Shown here piece by piece: positions 1 through 7,266 of a stretch of DNA of 64,000 nucleotides. The number at the start of each line of letters is the position of its first letter. Positions within the stretch are counted from its first letter, which is position 1. The notes below the pieces were generated by a model. It did no database searches. It was not told the DNA's origin and worked only from the letters and a program-made list of their open reading frames with translations. This DNA comes from an uncultured Faecalicatena sp. (GTDB taxonomy: Bacteria; Bacillota; Clostridia; Lachnospirales; Lachnospiraceae), in NCBI GenBank assembly GCA_902489075.1, contig CABTYO010000011.1:1-64000 (forward strand), in the 5' to 3' direction. Made by a program: the position numbers and the translations under genes.

Positions 1-548
1 ACTGCCTGGCACCAATGGCTAAGGCTCTGAACGATTTAGCACCGATCAAATCCGGTATCATGTGCACAATCCACGCTTACACAGGCGATCAGATGACACT
101 TGACGGACCACAGAGAAAAGGTGATTTAAGAAGATCCCGTGCAGCAGCTGTTAACATCGTTCCTAACAGCACAGGTGCAGCAAAAGCAATCGGTCTGGTT
201 ATCCCAGAGCTGAACGGCAAGCTGATCGGATCTGCTCAGAGAGTTCCAACCCCAACAGGATCTACAACTATCTTAACAGCAGTTGTTGAAGGAACAGTAA
301 CAGTTGATCAGATCAACGAAGCAATGAAAGCAGCTTCCAACGAATCCTTCGGATACAACACAGATGAGATCGTATCCAGCGATATCGTAGGAATGAGATA
401 TGGTTCCTTATTCGATGCTACACAGACAATGGTACTTCCACTTGAGAATGGAACAACAGAAGTACAGGTTGTTTCATGGTATGACAATGAGAATTCTTAC
501 ACAAGCCAGATGGTAAGAACAATCAAACACTTCGGAACATTACTGTAA
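1..548 (+). CDS. gap: Glyceraldehyde-3-phosphate dehydrogenase, 3' part (5' cut by window edge)
   Basis: NAD-dependent oxidative phosphorylation of glyceraldehyde-3-phosphate in glycolysis. The frame is open from the first bases; the visible protein begins CLAPMAKALND, which in the family directly follows the catalytic Cys of the SCTTN motif, so the active-site Cys and the whole NAD-binding domain lie upstream of the window. What remains is the catalytic domain with the conserved RRSRAAAVNIVPNSTGAAKA stretch and the C-terminal SWYDNENSYTSQMVRT signature. It ends at a TAA and is followed within 30 bases by a strong terminator, then pgk, the usual glycolytic order. The Met at base 15 is an internal residue, not the start. 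Confidence 0.97.
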   Translation, partial: CLAPMAKALNDLAPIKSGIMCTIHAYTGDQMTLDGPQRKGDLRRSRAAAVNIVPNSTGAAKAIGLVIPELNGKLIGSAQRVPTPTGSTTILTAVVEGTVTVDQINEAMKAASNESFGYNTDEIVSSDIVGMRYGSLFDATQTMVLPLENGTTEVQVVSWYDNENSYTSQMVRTIKHFGTLL

Positions 549-577
549 GCCGTAGTTTCGGAAATAGACTCAAAAAA

Positions 578-618
578 GGGTCCGGTCTTAATATAGGGCC
601 GGACCTTTTCTTTTTCAG
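578..618 (+). terminator. Rho-independent terminator after gap
   Basis: GGTCCGGTC (579-587) pairs with GGCCGGACC (597-605), with one G-U pair and a 9-base loop, followed by a T-rich tract. It sits between gap and pgk, so gap transcript abundance can exceed that of pgk, or pgk is reached by partial readthrough. Confidence 0.9.
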
Positions 619-704
619 CAAACTCCCCAAAGGACAGACAGGCAGTAGCTGTCCTGCGGGTTCATGGCAGCACAGCTGTTAAATAATGTAAGGGAGGCAA
701 TAAT

Positions 705-1898
705 ATGCTTAACAAAAAGTCAGTAGACGATATCAATGTAAAAGGTAAAAAAGTGCTTGTAAGATGTGACTTCAACGTTCCGTTGATCGACGGCAAGATC
801 ACAGACGAGAACCGTCTTGTAGCTGCACTTCCAACCATTAAGAAACTGGTTGCAGACGGAGGAAAGATCATTCTCTGCTCTCACCTTGGAAAGCCGAAGG
901 GACAGCCGGTTCCTGAATTATCACTTGCACCTGTAGCAGTAAGATTATCTGAACTGCTGGGACAGGAAGTGAAGTTTGCAGCTGATGCAGAGGTTGTAGG
1001 ACCGAACGCTAAGGCAGCAGTAGAGGCAATGAACGACGGAGATATCATCCTCCTGGAGAACACACGCTACAGAGCAGAAGAGACAAAGAACGGTGAGGCA
1101 TTCAGCAAAGACCTGGCTTCCCTGTGCGATATTTTCGTGAATGACGCATTCGGAACCGCACACAGAGCACACTGCTCCAATGTTGGTGTAACACAGTTCG
1201 TTGACACTGCAGTTGTAGGATACTTAATGCAGAAAGAGATCGATTTCCTTGGAAATGCAGTAGAGAATCCGGAGAGACCATTCGTAGCAATCCTCGGCGG
1301 AGCTAAGGTTTCCAGCAAGATTTCCGTAATCGAGAACCTGCTTGACAAGGTCGACACCCTCATCATCGGCGGTGGAATGTCCTATACATTCAGCAAGGCT
1401 CAGGGAGGAAACGTAGGAAACTCTCTTCTGGAAGAAGATTACTGCCAGTATGCACTGGATATGATCAAAAAGGCAGAGGACAAGGGCGTGAAGCTTCTTC
1501 TCCCTGTAGATAACGTGATTGCTGATGATTTCTCCAACGATGCACATACAAAAGTAGTAGGACGCGGAGAGATCCCGGATGGCTGGGAAGGACTGGATAT
1601 CGGACCTGAGACAGCCAAGATCTTCGCTGACGCAGTGAAGACAGCGAAGACCGTTGTATGGAACGGACCAATGGGATGCTTTGAGATGCCGAACTTCGCA
1701 GCAGGAACAGAAGCAGTAGCCAAAGCCCTGGCAGAGACAGATGCAGTAACAATCATCGGTGGAGGAGACTCCGCAGCAGCTGTAAACCAGTTAGGATACG
1801 GCGATAAGATGACACACATTTCCACAGGCGGCGGCGCTTCCCTGGAATTCCTCGAAGGAAAAGAATTACCGGGTGTAGCTGCAGCAAACGATAAGTAA
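705..1898 (+). CDS. pgk: Phosphoglycerate kinase
   Basis: Transfers the acyl phosphate of 1,3-bisphosphoglycerate to ADP, the first ATP-forming step of glycolysis. The 397-residue length is normal for the family. The N-terminal RCDFNVP motif (residues 20-26) and the substrate-binding HLGKPKG segment are present. The hinge and nucleotide-binding C-terminal half carries GGAKVSSKI and the glycine-rich IIGGGDSAAAV near residue 350. An AGGGAGG ribosome binding site lies 6-7 bases before the ATG. It lies 156 bases after gap, behind the gap terminator, and 112 bases before tpiA. No clear promoter was found between gap and pgk. Confidence 0.98.
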   Translation: MLNKKSVDDINVKGKKVLVRCDFNVPLIDGKITDENRLVAALPTIKKLVADGGKIILCSHLGKPKGQPVPELSLAPVAVRLSELLGQEVKFAADAEVVGPNAKAAVEAMNDGDIILLENTRYRAEETKNGEAFSKDLASLCDIFVNDAFGTAHRAHCSNVGVTQFVDTAVVGYLMQKEIDFLGNAVENPERPFVAILGGAKVSSKISVIENLLDKVDTLIIGGGMSYTFSKAQGGNVGNSLLEEDYCQYALDMIKKAEDKGVKLLLPVDNVIADDFSNDAHTKVVGRGEIPDGWEGLDIGPETAKIFADAVKTAKTVVWNGPMGCFEMPNFAAGTEAVAKALAETDAVTIIGGGDSAAAVNQLGYGDKMTHISTGGGASLEFLEGKELPGVAAANDK

Positions 1899-1917
1899 AA
1901 AGCTTAGCGTTTACTTA

Positions 1918-1962
1918 GTTCGCCGCACTTGGCGAGGTGTTCTCGAGCCTGGTAAGGCGAAC
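1918..1962 (+). repeat. Hairpin-forming intergenic repeat (GCGAGGTGTTCTCGAGC type), copy 1
   Basis: GTTCGCC (1918-1924) pairs with GGCGAAC (1956-1962). The enclosed core GCGAGGTGTTCTCGAGC (1932-1948) contains a CGAG/CTCG mini-stem. Near-identical cores recur twice upstream of der (55396-55412 and 55440-55457), so this is a dispersed repeat and not just a local hairpin. It lies in the leader of tpiA and has no T-tract, so it is not a typical terminator. Confidence 0.7.
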
Positions 1963-2010
1963 ATCCCGTGAAAGCTCATTATTTTATTAAATTTAAAGGA
2001 GACCATAATC

Positions 2011-2760
2011 ATGGCAAGAAAGAAAATTATCGCAGGTAACTGGAAGATGAACAAGACTCCAAGCGAGGCAGTTGCATTAGTTGAGGAGTTAAAACCATTA
2101 GTAGCAAACGAAGAAGTTGACGTTGTATTCTGTGTACCGGCAATCGACATCGTTCCTGTAGTTGAGGCTGCAAAGGGAACCAACATCCAGGTTGGTGCTG
2201 AGAACATGTATTTTGAGGAGAGCGGAGCTTACACAGGTGAGATCTCTCCGGCTATGCTTGTAGATGCAGGCGTGAAATACGTTGTTTTAGGACATTCTGA
2301 GAGAAGAGAATACTTCGGTGAGACAAACGAAGACGTGAACAAAAAGGTCCTGAAAGCATTTGAGCACGGTATCACACCGATCATGTGCTGTGGAGAGACA
2401 TTAGAGCAGAGAGAGCAGGGAGTTACCATGGACTTCATCCGTCAGCAGGTGAAGGTTGGATTCCAGAATGTAACAGCAGACCAGGCTAAGACTGCAGTTA
2501 TTGCTTACGAGCCGATCTGGGCAATCGGAACAGGCAAGACAGCTACAACAGAGCAGGCTCAGGAAGTATGCGCAGGAATCCGTGCATGCATCGCTGAGGT
2601 TTATGATGAAGCAACAGCAGAAGCAATCCGCATCCAGTACGGCGGGTCTGTGAATGCAGCTACAGCTCCTGAATTATTTGCACAGGCAGATATCGATGGA
2701 GGACTTGTAGGAGGAGCATCTCTGAAAGCTGATTTCGGAAAGATCGTAAACTACAAATAA
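2011..2760 (+). CDS. tpiA: Triosephosphate isomerase
   Basis: Interconverts dihydroxyacetone phosphate and glyceraldehyde-3-phosphate. The 249-residue TIM barrel has N10 and K12 in GNWKMN, the electrophilic His in GHSERRE, the catalytic Glu in AYEPIWAIGTGKTAT and the phosphate-binding QYGGSVN near the C-terminus. An AAAGGAG ribosome binding site precedes the ATG. It is the third gene of the glycolytic run, and a terminator 60 bases downstream ends this transcription unit before the esterase-like gene. Confidence 0.98.
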   Translation: MARKKIIAGNWKMNKTPSEAVALVEELKPLVANEEVDVVFCVPAIDIVPVVEAAKGTNIQVGAENMYFEESGAYTGEISPAMLVDAGVKYVVLGHSERREYFGETNEDVNKKVLKAFEHGITPIMCCGETLEQREQGVTMDFIRQQVKVGFQNVTADQAKTAVIAYEPIWAIGTGKTATTEQAQEVCAGIRACIAEVYDEATAEAIRIQYGGSVNAATAPELFAQADIDGGLVGGASLKADFGKIVNYK

Positions 2761-2823
2761 GAACTACATAAATGAGGAATCCTAAGGGAGATAAGATGCA
2801 CCCGGCGGGATTGTAAAGGAATG

Positions 2824-2866
2824 AATCGTGGGGAGTATGGGGAAACGCTCACCACGATTTTTTCTT
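2824..2866 (+). terminator. Rho-independent terminator after tpiA
   Basis: AATCGTGG (2824-2831) pairs with CCACGATT (2852-2859), with further pairing inside (GAG/CTC), followed by TTTTCTT. It rules out a TTG at 2865 as the start of the next gene, since that codon lies in the T-tract. Confidence 0.88.
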
Positions 2867-2924
2867 GAATACAGGACAGACCGCAGAGCAGATGACAGAT
2901 GTTTTGCGGGCAGGAGGAAAATAT

Positions 2925-3749
2925 ATGCAGTATGAAGTGATTTCTATTCAAACAGAGCAGTCTGCTCCAGATGCAAAATTTTATGCATATATACTGGACA
3001 GCTCAAAAGAGTTTCAGCCGGGACTGATCCGTCCGATGATCATTCTCTGTCCGGGCGGCGGTTACAGAATGACCAGTGACAGGGAGGCAGAGCCTGTTGC
3101 CATGCGCCTGTTAGCCATGGGGTATCATGTGGGAATTCTGCGTTATTCTGTGGCTCCGGCAAGATTTCCTACATCGCTTCTGGAACTGGCGGAGGTGATG
3201 AAGATTGTTCATGAGAATCATGAGAAGTGGCATGTGGACTGGAACAGGATTTTTGTTCAGGGTTCCTCAGCCGGAGGACATCTGGCAGCCAGTCTCGGCG
3301 TATTCTGGAATAAGCCGTTTCTGTATGAAGCAGCAGAGACAACGCCTGAGATCTTAAGGCCGGCCGGGCTGATCCTGAGCTATCCTGTGATTACTTCCAA
3401 AAAGAAATACATGCATGAGGGCAGTTTCCGACAGCTTCTGGGCAGTGACTACAAAGAGAAGAGAAAGGAAATGTCCCTGGAAAAGCAGGTCACATCCGAT
3501 ACGCCGCCGTGTTTTATCTGGCATACGTTTACAGACCAGACGGTCCCTGTAGAGAATTCATTCTTATTTGCAAAAGCGCTTCGAAAGGCAGGGGTCCCTA
3601 CAGAACTTCATATTTATCCGACAGGGGGACATGGACTTTCTCTCGCAGATGAGACCACGTCAGAGCCGGATGGAAGCGCAGTCTGTGAGACGATCCAGTC
3701 ATGGATCAGCCTTCTGAAAGTCTGGCTGGAAGTACAGACTGCAAAGTGA
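2925..3749 (+). CDS. Alpha/beta hydrolase, esterase/lipase-like (BD-FAE/acetyl esterase type)
   Basis: A predicted cytoplasmic serine hydrolase of 274 residues. The oxyanion segment CPGGGY, the nucleophile elbow GSSAGGH (catalytic Ser) and the C-terminal GGHG with its catalytic His are visible, and the Asp is plausibly in HTFTDQTVPVENS. This layout fits the acetyl-xylan or carbohydrate-acetyl esterase branch of the fold, but the substrate is unknown. The start at 2925 is preferred because AGGAGG stands 7 bases upstream; a longer reading from a TTG at 2865 would begin inside the tpiA terminator. Its place between tpiA and gpmI is positional, and no glycolytic role is implied. Confidence 0.88.
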   Translation: MQYEVISIQTEQSAPDAKFYAYILDSSKEFQPGLIRPMIILCPGGGYRMTSDREAEPVAMRLLAMGYHVGILRYSVAPARFPTSLLELAEVMKIVHENHEKWHVDWNRIFVQGSSAGGHLAASLGVFWNKPFLYEAAETTPEILRPAGLILSYPVITSKKKYMHEGSFRQLLGSDYKEKRKEMSLEKQVTSDTPPCFIWHTFTDQTVPVENSFLFAKALRKAGVPTELHIYPTGGHGLSLADETTSEPDGSAVCETIQSWISLLKVWLEVQTAK

Positions 3750-3818
3750 GAAAGTGTCAAGCTTGTGGGTGAAGAGTAACCAGGGAAGGCTTTCAGTCAT
3801 AAGCCGTAGAAAAAGGGG

Positions 3819-3848
3819 TTTGCAAAATGCCGGGAAAACAGGTACAAT
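3819..3848 (+). promoter_or_regulatory. Putative sigma-A promoter of gpmI
   Basis: TTGCAA (3819-3824), an 18-base spacer and TACAAT (3843-3848). The -10 sits inside a small inverted repeat, GGTAC-AATAA-GTACC (3841-3855). It is about 95 bases before gpmI, whose own strong ribosome binding site AAAGGAG follows. This is a prediction from consensus only. Confidence 0.42.
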
Positions 3849-3943
3849 AAGTACCGGAACAAATACCCTCTTTTGGGATCCGGCAGCATGGCGGGGTAAA
3901 ACCTCAGCTGCCAAATCAGTATTGAAAGTAAAGGAGAAAAGAT

Positions 3944-5482
3944 ATGAGTAAAAAACCAACCGTATTAATGATCTTAGATGGATATGGATTGAATGACAGT
4001 ACTACCGGGAATGCTGTATATGAAGGCAGAACACCGGTTATGGATAAATTAATGGCAGAGTGCCCGTTCGTGAAGGGCAATGCCAGCGGAATGGCAGTCG
4101 GTCTTCCGGATGGCCAGATGGGAAATTCAGAGGTCGGACACCTGAACATGGGCGCAGGCCGCATCGTATATCAGGACCTGACCAAGATTACAAAAGCAAT
4201 TCAGGATGGAGACTTTTTCGAGAACAAGGCACTTCTTGCTGCCTGTGAGAATGTAAAGAAGAACGATTCCGCACTGCATATGTTCGGACTGGTTTCCGAC
4301 GGCGGAGTACACAGCCACATCGAGCACATTTTCGGACTGCTTGAACTGGCTAAGAAGCAGGGACTTACGAAGGTTTATGTGCACTGCTTCCTGGATGGAC
4401 GTGATACACCTCCGGCATCCGGAAAAGAGTATGTAGAGCAGCTGGAAGCAAAGATGGCAGAACTGGGCGTAGGACAGGTTGCTAGTGTGATGGGACGTTA
4501 CTATGCAATGGACCGTGATAACCGCTGGGACCGTGTGGAGAAGGCTTACAACGCGCTGGTAAAGGGCATTGGAGAGACTGCAGAGTCCGGTCCGAAAGGA
4601 ATCCAGGCATCCTATGATGCAGACACGACAGATGAGTTCGTACTTCCGACCGTTGTTGTAAAAGACGGGGCACCGGTTGCCACAATCAAAGATAATGACT
4701 CCATTATATTCTTCAACTTCCGCCCGGACAGAGCAAGAGAGATCACCAGAACATTCTGCGATGACCAGTTCGAAGGATTTGACAGAGGAGAGCGTGTGAA
4801 GACAACATTTGTATGCTTCACAGATTATGACGTTACCATTGGAAATAAACTGGTTGCATTTGTAAAGGATGAGATCACCAATACATTTGGAGAGTTTCTT
4901 GCAGCAAACAACATGACACAGGCACGTATCGCTGAGACTGAGAAGTATGCACATGTCACCTTCTTCTTCAACGGCGGTGTGGAGGAGCCGAACAAGGGTG
5001 AGGACAGAATCCTTGTGAAGTCTCCAAAGGTGGCAACTTATGACTTAAAGCCGGAGATGAGTGCATACGAAGTGTGCGACAAGCTGGTGGAGGCAATCAA
5101 GTCTGACAAGTATGATGTCATTATCATCAACTTCGCAAACCCTGACATGGTAGGCCATACAGGTGTTGAGTCTGCAGCAGTGAAGGCAATCGAAGCGGTA
5201 GACGAGTGTGTAGGAAGAGCAGTTGAGGCCATCAAAGAAGTGAATGGACAGATGTTCATCTGCGCAGACCACGGAAATGCAGAGCAGCTGATCGACTCCG
5301 TGACAGGAGAACCATTTACAGCCCACACGACCAATCCGGTACCGTTCCTGCTTGTGAATGCAGATCCATCCTATAAGCTCAGAGAGGGCGGCTGCCTGGC
5401 AGATATCGCTCCGACACTGATCGAACTGATGGGAATGGAGCAGCCCAAAGAGATGACAGGAAAGTCTCTGCTTGTAAAATAA
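3944..5482 (+). CDS. gpmI: 2,3-bisphosphoglycerate-independent phosphoglycerate mutase
   Basis: Interconverts 3- and 2-phosphoglycerate through a phosphoserine intermediate with two Mn ions, without the 2,3-bisphosphoglycerate cofactor. At 512 residues it has the family length. The N-terminal metal Asp is in ILDGYG, the phosphorylated Ser62 is in MGNSEVGHLNMGAG, and GRYYAMDRDNRW and the C-terminal metal motifs DMVGHTG and ADHGNAE are all present. The Mn-dependent enzyme is pH-sensitive in Bacillus spores; that is family knowledge only. It is followed by a strong terminator. Enolase, the next step, is not in the window. Confidence 0.98.
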   Translation: MSKKPTVLMILDGYGLNDSTTGNAVYEGRTPVMDKLMAECPFVKGNASGMAVGLPDGQMGNSEVGHLNMGAGRIVYQDLTKITKAIQDGDFFENKALLAACENVKKNDSALHMFGLVSDGGVHSHIEHIFGLLELAKKQGLTKVYVHCFLDGRDTPPASGKEYVEQLEAKMAELGVGQVASVMGRYYAMDRDNRWDRVEKAYNALVKGIGETAESGPKGIQASYDADTTDEFVLPTVVVKDGAPVATIKDNDSIIFFNFRPDRAREITRTFCDDQFEGFDRGERVKTTFVCFTDYDVTIGNKLVAFVKDEITNTFGEFLAANNMTQARIAETEKYAHVTFFFNGGVEEPNKGEDRILVKSPKVATYDLKPEMSAYEVCDKLVEAIKSDKYDVIIINFANPDMVGHTGVESAAVKAIEAVDECVGRAVEAIKEVNGQMFICADHGNAEQLIDSVTGEPFTAHTTNPVPFLLVNADPSYKLREGGCLADIAPTLIELMGMEQPKEMTGKSLLVK

Positions 5483-5534
5483 ATCAGGAATCTGCCTGAC
5501 CGAAAAAGGTTCAGAGGGTTTTGAGTGAGAAAAT

Positions 5535-5579
5535 CCCGGGGAAGTGGAAGACATCTGTCCTAAGTTTCCCCGGGTTTTT
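5535..5579 (+). terminator. Rho-independent terminator after gpmI
   Basis: CCCGGGGAA (5535-5543) pairs perfectly with TTCCCCGGG (5566-5574), followed by five T. Confidence 0.92.
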
Positions 5580-5644
5580 CACAATCATGTATTCTCCAGT
5601 GCACCGTGACAGGTGTGTTCTGGAATGGAATATCAGAATAAGGA

Positions 5645-6160
5645 ATGGATGCAGTTATGTATGATAAGTTAACGAAAAGCGATATAGAAAAAATAAAAGA
5701 AGAGATCGAACATCGGAAGGTCGTTGTGCGTAAAGAATTGATCGAAGCAGTCAAAGAAGCACGTGCACATGGAGATTTAAGCGAGAACTTCGAGTACCAT
5801 GCAGCCAAGAAAGAAAAGAACCGCAACGAGAGCCGGATCCGTTATCTGGAGAGAATGCTTAAGACTGCTGTGCTCGTAGATGACACTTCCAGAGAAGACG
5901 AGGTGGGGATCAACAACACTGTAGAGCTGTATTTTGAGGAGGACGATGAGGTCGAGACCTACCGTCTGGTCACATCCGTGCGCGGAAGCTCCATCAACGG
6001 CCTGATCAGCATAGAATCCCCTATTGGAAAAGCCATTCTCGGACACAAAGTAAACGACAAAGTATTCGTGAAAGTAAACGATGACTTCGGTTATTACGTA
6101 GTCATCAGAAAGATTATAAACACACAAAATGACGAAGATGACAAAATCAGGAGCTTTTAA
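5645..6160 (+). CDS. greA: Transcription elongation factor GreA/GreB family
   Basis: Rescues backtracked RNA polymerase by stimulating its intrinsic transcript cleavage from the secondary channel. The 171-residue protein has the N-terminal antiparallel coiled coil (about residues 5-78) with the conserved tip ARAHGDLSENFEYHAAK carrying the acidic DLSEN residues needed for cleavage. An FKBP-like C-terminal domain follows (about 85-165). The start is uncertain between 5645 and the in-frame ATG at 5657; the best purine-rich stretch (AAGGA near 5642) favours 5657, which would remove four residues. The stop is one base before the next gene's ATG, so the two are cotranscribed. Confidence 0.93.
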   Translation: MDAVMYDKLTKSDIEKIKEEIEHRKVVVRKELIEAVKEARAHGDLSENFEYHAAKKEKNRNESRIRYLERMLKTAVLVDDTSREDEVGINNTVELYFEEDDEVETYRLVTSVRGSSINGLISIESPIGKAILGHKVNDKVFVKVNDDFGYYVVIRKIINTQNDEDDKIRSF

Positions 6161-6161
6161 T

Positions 6162-6815
6162 ATGAAAATAAAAACAGTATTATTTGACTTAGACGGTACT
6201 CTGACAGATTCCGGTCCCGGAATCATCAACAGCGTACAGCACGCCTTAAAACAGTACGGCATGGAAGCAGACGACATCTCCAGCCTCAGATGCTTCATCG
6301 GTCCTCCCTTACAGCAGCAATTCCAGGAATACTGCGGTTTCACCGAGGAAGAGGGGAAAAGAGCCGTAGAACGCTACCGGGAATACTACAGCGTCAAAGG
6401 CCTCTTCGAAAACGAAGTATACGCCGGAATCCCGGAAGTCCTTAAGGAACTAAAAGAGTCCGGCTTCCAGATAGCCATGGCCACCTCAAAGCCCGAAGCA
6501 TTTGCCCGCCAGATCGCCGACCACTTTGACCTGACTCAGTACTTCGACTACATCGGCGGCAGCCACATGGACGGCAGACGAACCAGAAAGTCCGAGGTCA
6601 TAGACTACGTCCTGGATGCCTGTCAGATACAGGATAAAGACACTGTCCTCATGATCGGAGACCGTGAACACGACATCCTGGGTGCCAGCCAGTCAAACGT
6701 CCACTCCATGGGCGTCCTCTACGGCTACGGAACAAAAGAAGAACTGGAAAACGCCGGAGCCGAATACATCGCCGAACTGCCAGAAGACATCCTGAAAATA
6801 GTCAAGGAAATCTAA
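6162..6815 (+). CDS. HAD-family hydrolase (phosphoglycolate phosphatase-like)
   Basis: A haloacid dehalogenase-type phosphatase of 217 residues. Motif I is DLDGTLTDSG with both catalytic Asp, motif II Thr/Ser is in MATSKPEAF, motif III Lys is in RTRKSEVI, and motif IV is IGDREHDILGA. The cap domain is the small helical C1 type. This is the Gph/PpaX branch, so phosphoglycolate, pyrophosphate or a nucleotide are candidate substrates; the sequence does not decide. The start at 6162 is chosen because AGGAG stands 8 bases upstream; an earlier in-frame ATG at 6129 lies inside greA. It forms a two-gene unit with greA. The end of the gene faces the foldback element. Confidence 0.9.
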   Translation: MKIKTVLFDLDGTLTDSGPGIINSVQHALKQYGMEADDISSLRCFIGPPLQQQFQEYCGFTEEEGKRAVERYREYYSVKGLFENEVYAGIPEVLKELKESGFQIAMATSKPEAFARQIADHFDLTQYFDYIGGSHMDGRRTRKSEVIDYVLDACQIQDKDTVLMIGDREHDILGASQSNVHSMGVLYGYGTKEELENAGAEYIAELPEDILKIVKEI

Positions 6816-6967
6816 CCCATATTTCTATAGGTGGAGTGATGAATCATAAAAACAAGCTTAACAGCAGTAACAGGCAGAAAGAAAACAGTCCCCTTCAAGC
6901 AGGTTTCTTCGCTATTTTCATTACTAATCCGTTTTCCCTCACGTTCCTTGTCCCGCCCGGATGAACC
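6816..6967. other. Intergenic DNA, nothing recognised
   Basis: Spacer between the HAD gene and the foldback element. I find no gene, promoter or T-tailed hairpin in it. Confidence 0.6.
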
Positions 6968-7265
6968 AAGCGGAGGGAAAGCCGCCCGCAGGGCGCTGCC
7001 CCGTCAGCCACTGCCTCTTTCACGGGCATAGAATAAGCGTTAGAGAGACTTAAGAAAACAGGACCGGATTTTACGGATGGAATTTGATTTCCAAATCAAA
7101 TTCCAATGAGAGCTGAGCCGCGTTTGCATCGGCAAACACGGTGAATCTCTCAGATTCCGTAAAATCCGGTCCTGTTTTCTTTAGTCTCTCTTAGCGAATG
7201 GTCAGACCGCGAAAGAGGCAGTGGCTGACGGGGCAGCACCCTGTGGGAGGGTTCCCCGAAGCGCC
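6968..7265. repeat. Large foldback (long imperfect palindrome) element A
   Basis: Two inverted arms of roughly 105-110 bases flank a 78-base apex. The strongest blocks are a perfect 27-base pairing (6995-7021 with 7211-7237) and a 36-base pairing with one mismatch (7042-7077 with 7156-7191); pairing continues more loosely to about 6969/7264. The apex folds into a 13-bp AT-rich hairpin (7078-7105) and a second hairpin with ATCG loop (7118-7141) closed by GAGAG/CTCTC (7108-7112, 7147-7151). It lies between convergent genes and could stop transcription from both sides, but has no T-tract. Element B at 54861-55348 has the same architecture. Confidence 0.88.
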
Positions 7266-7266
7266 C

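Noticed and set aside
2865..2924. TTG start 20 codons upstream for the esterase-like gene
   Set aside because: Falls in the T-tract of the tpiA terminator; the ATG at 2925 has AGGAGG.
3754..3951. 65-codon open frame between the esterase-like gene and gpmI
   Set aside because: No ribosome binding site, overlaps the gpmI start and contains the predicted gpmI promoter; the composition of the product is not protein-like.
4127..4954. 275-codon antisense frame inside gpmI
   Set aside because: Lies entirely opposite a conserved enzyme gene; Cys-rich random-looking product and no start signals. The same applies to the long antisense frames inside polA (20668-21435) and the DUF711 gene (24876-25679).
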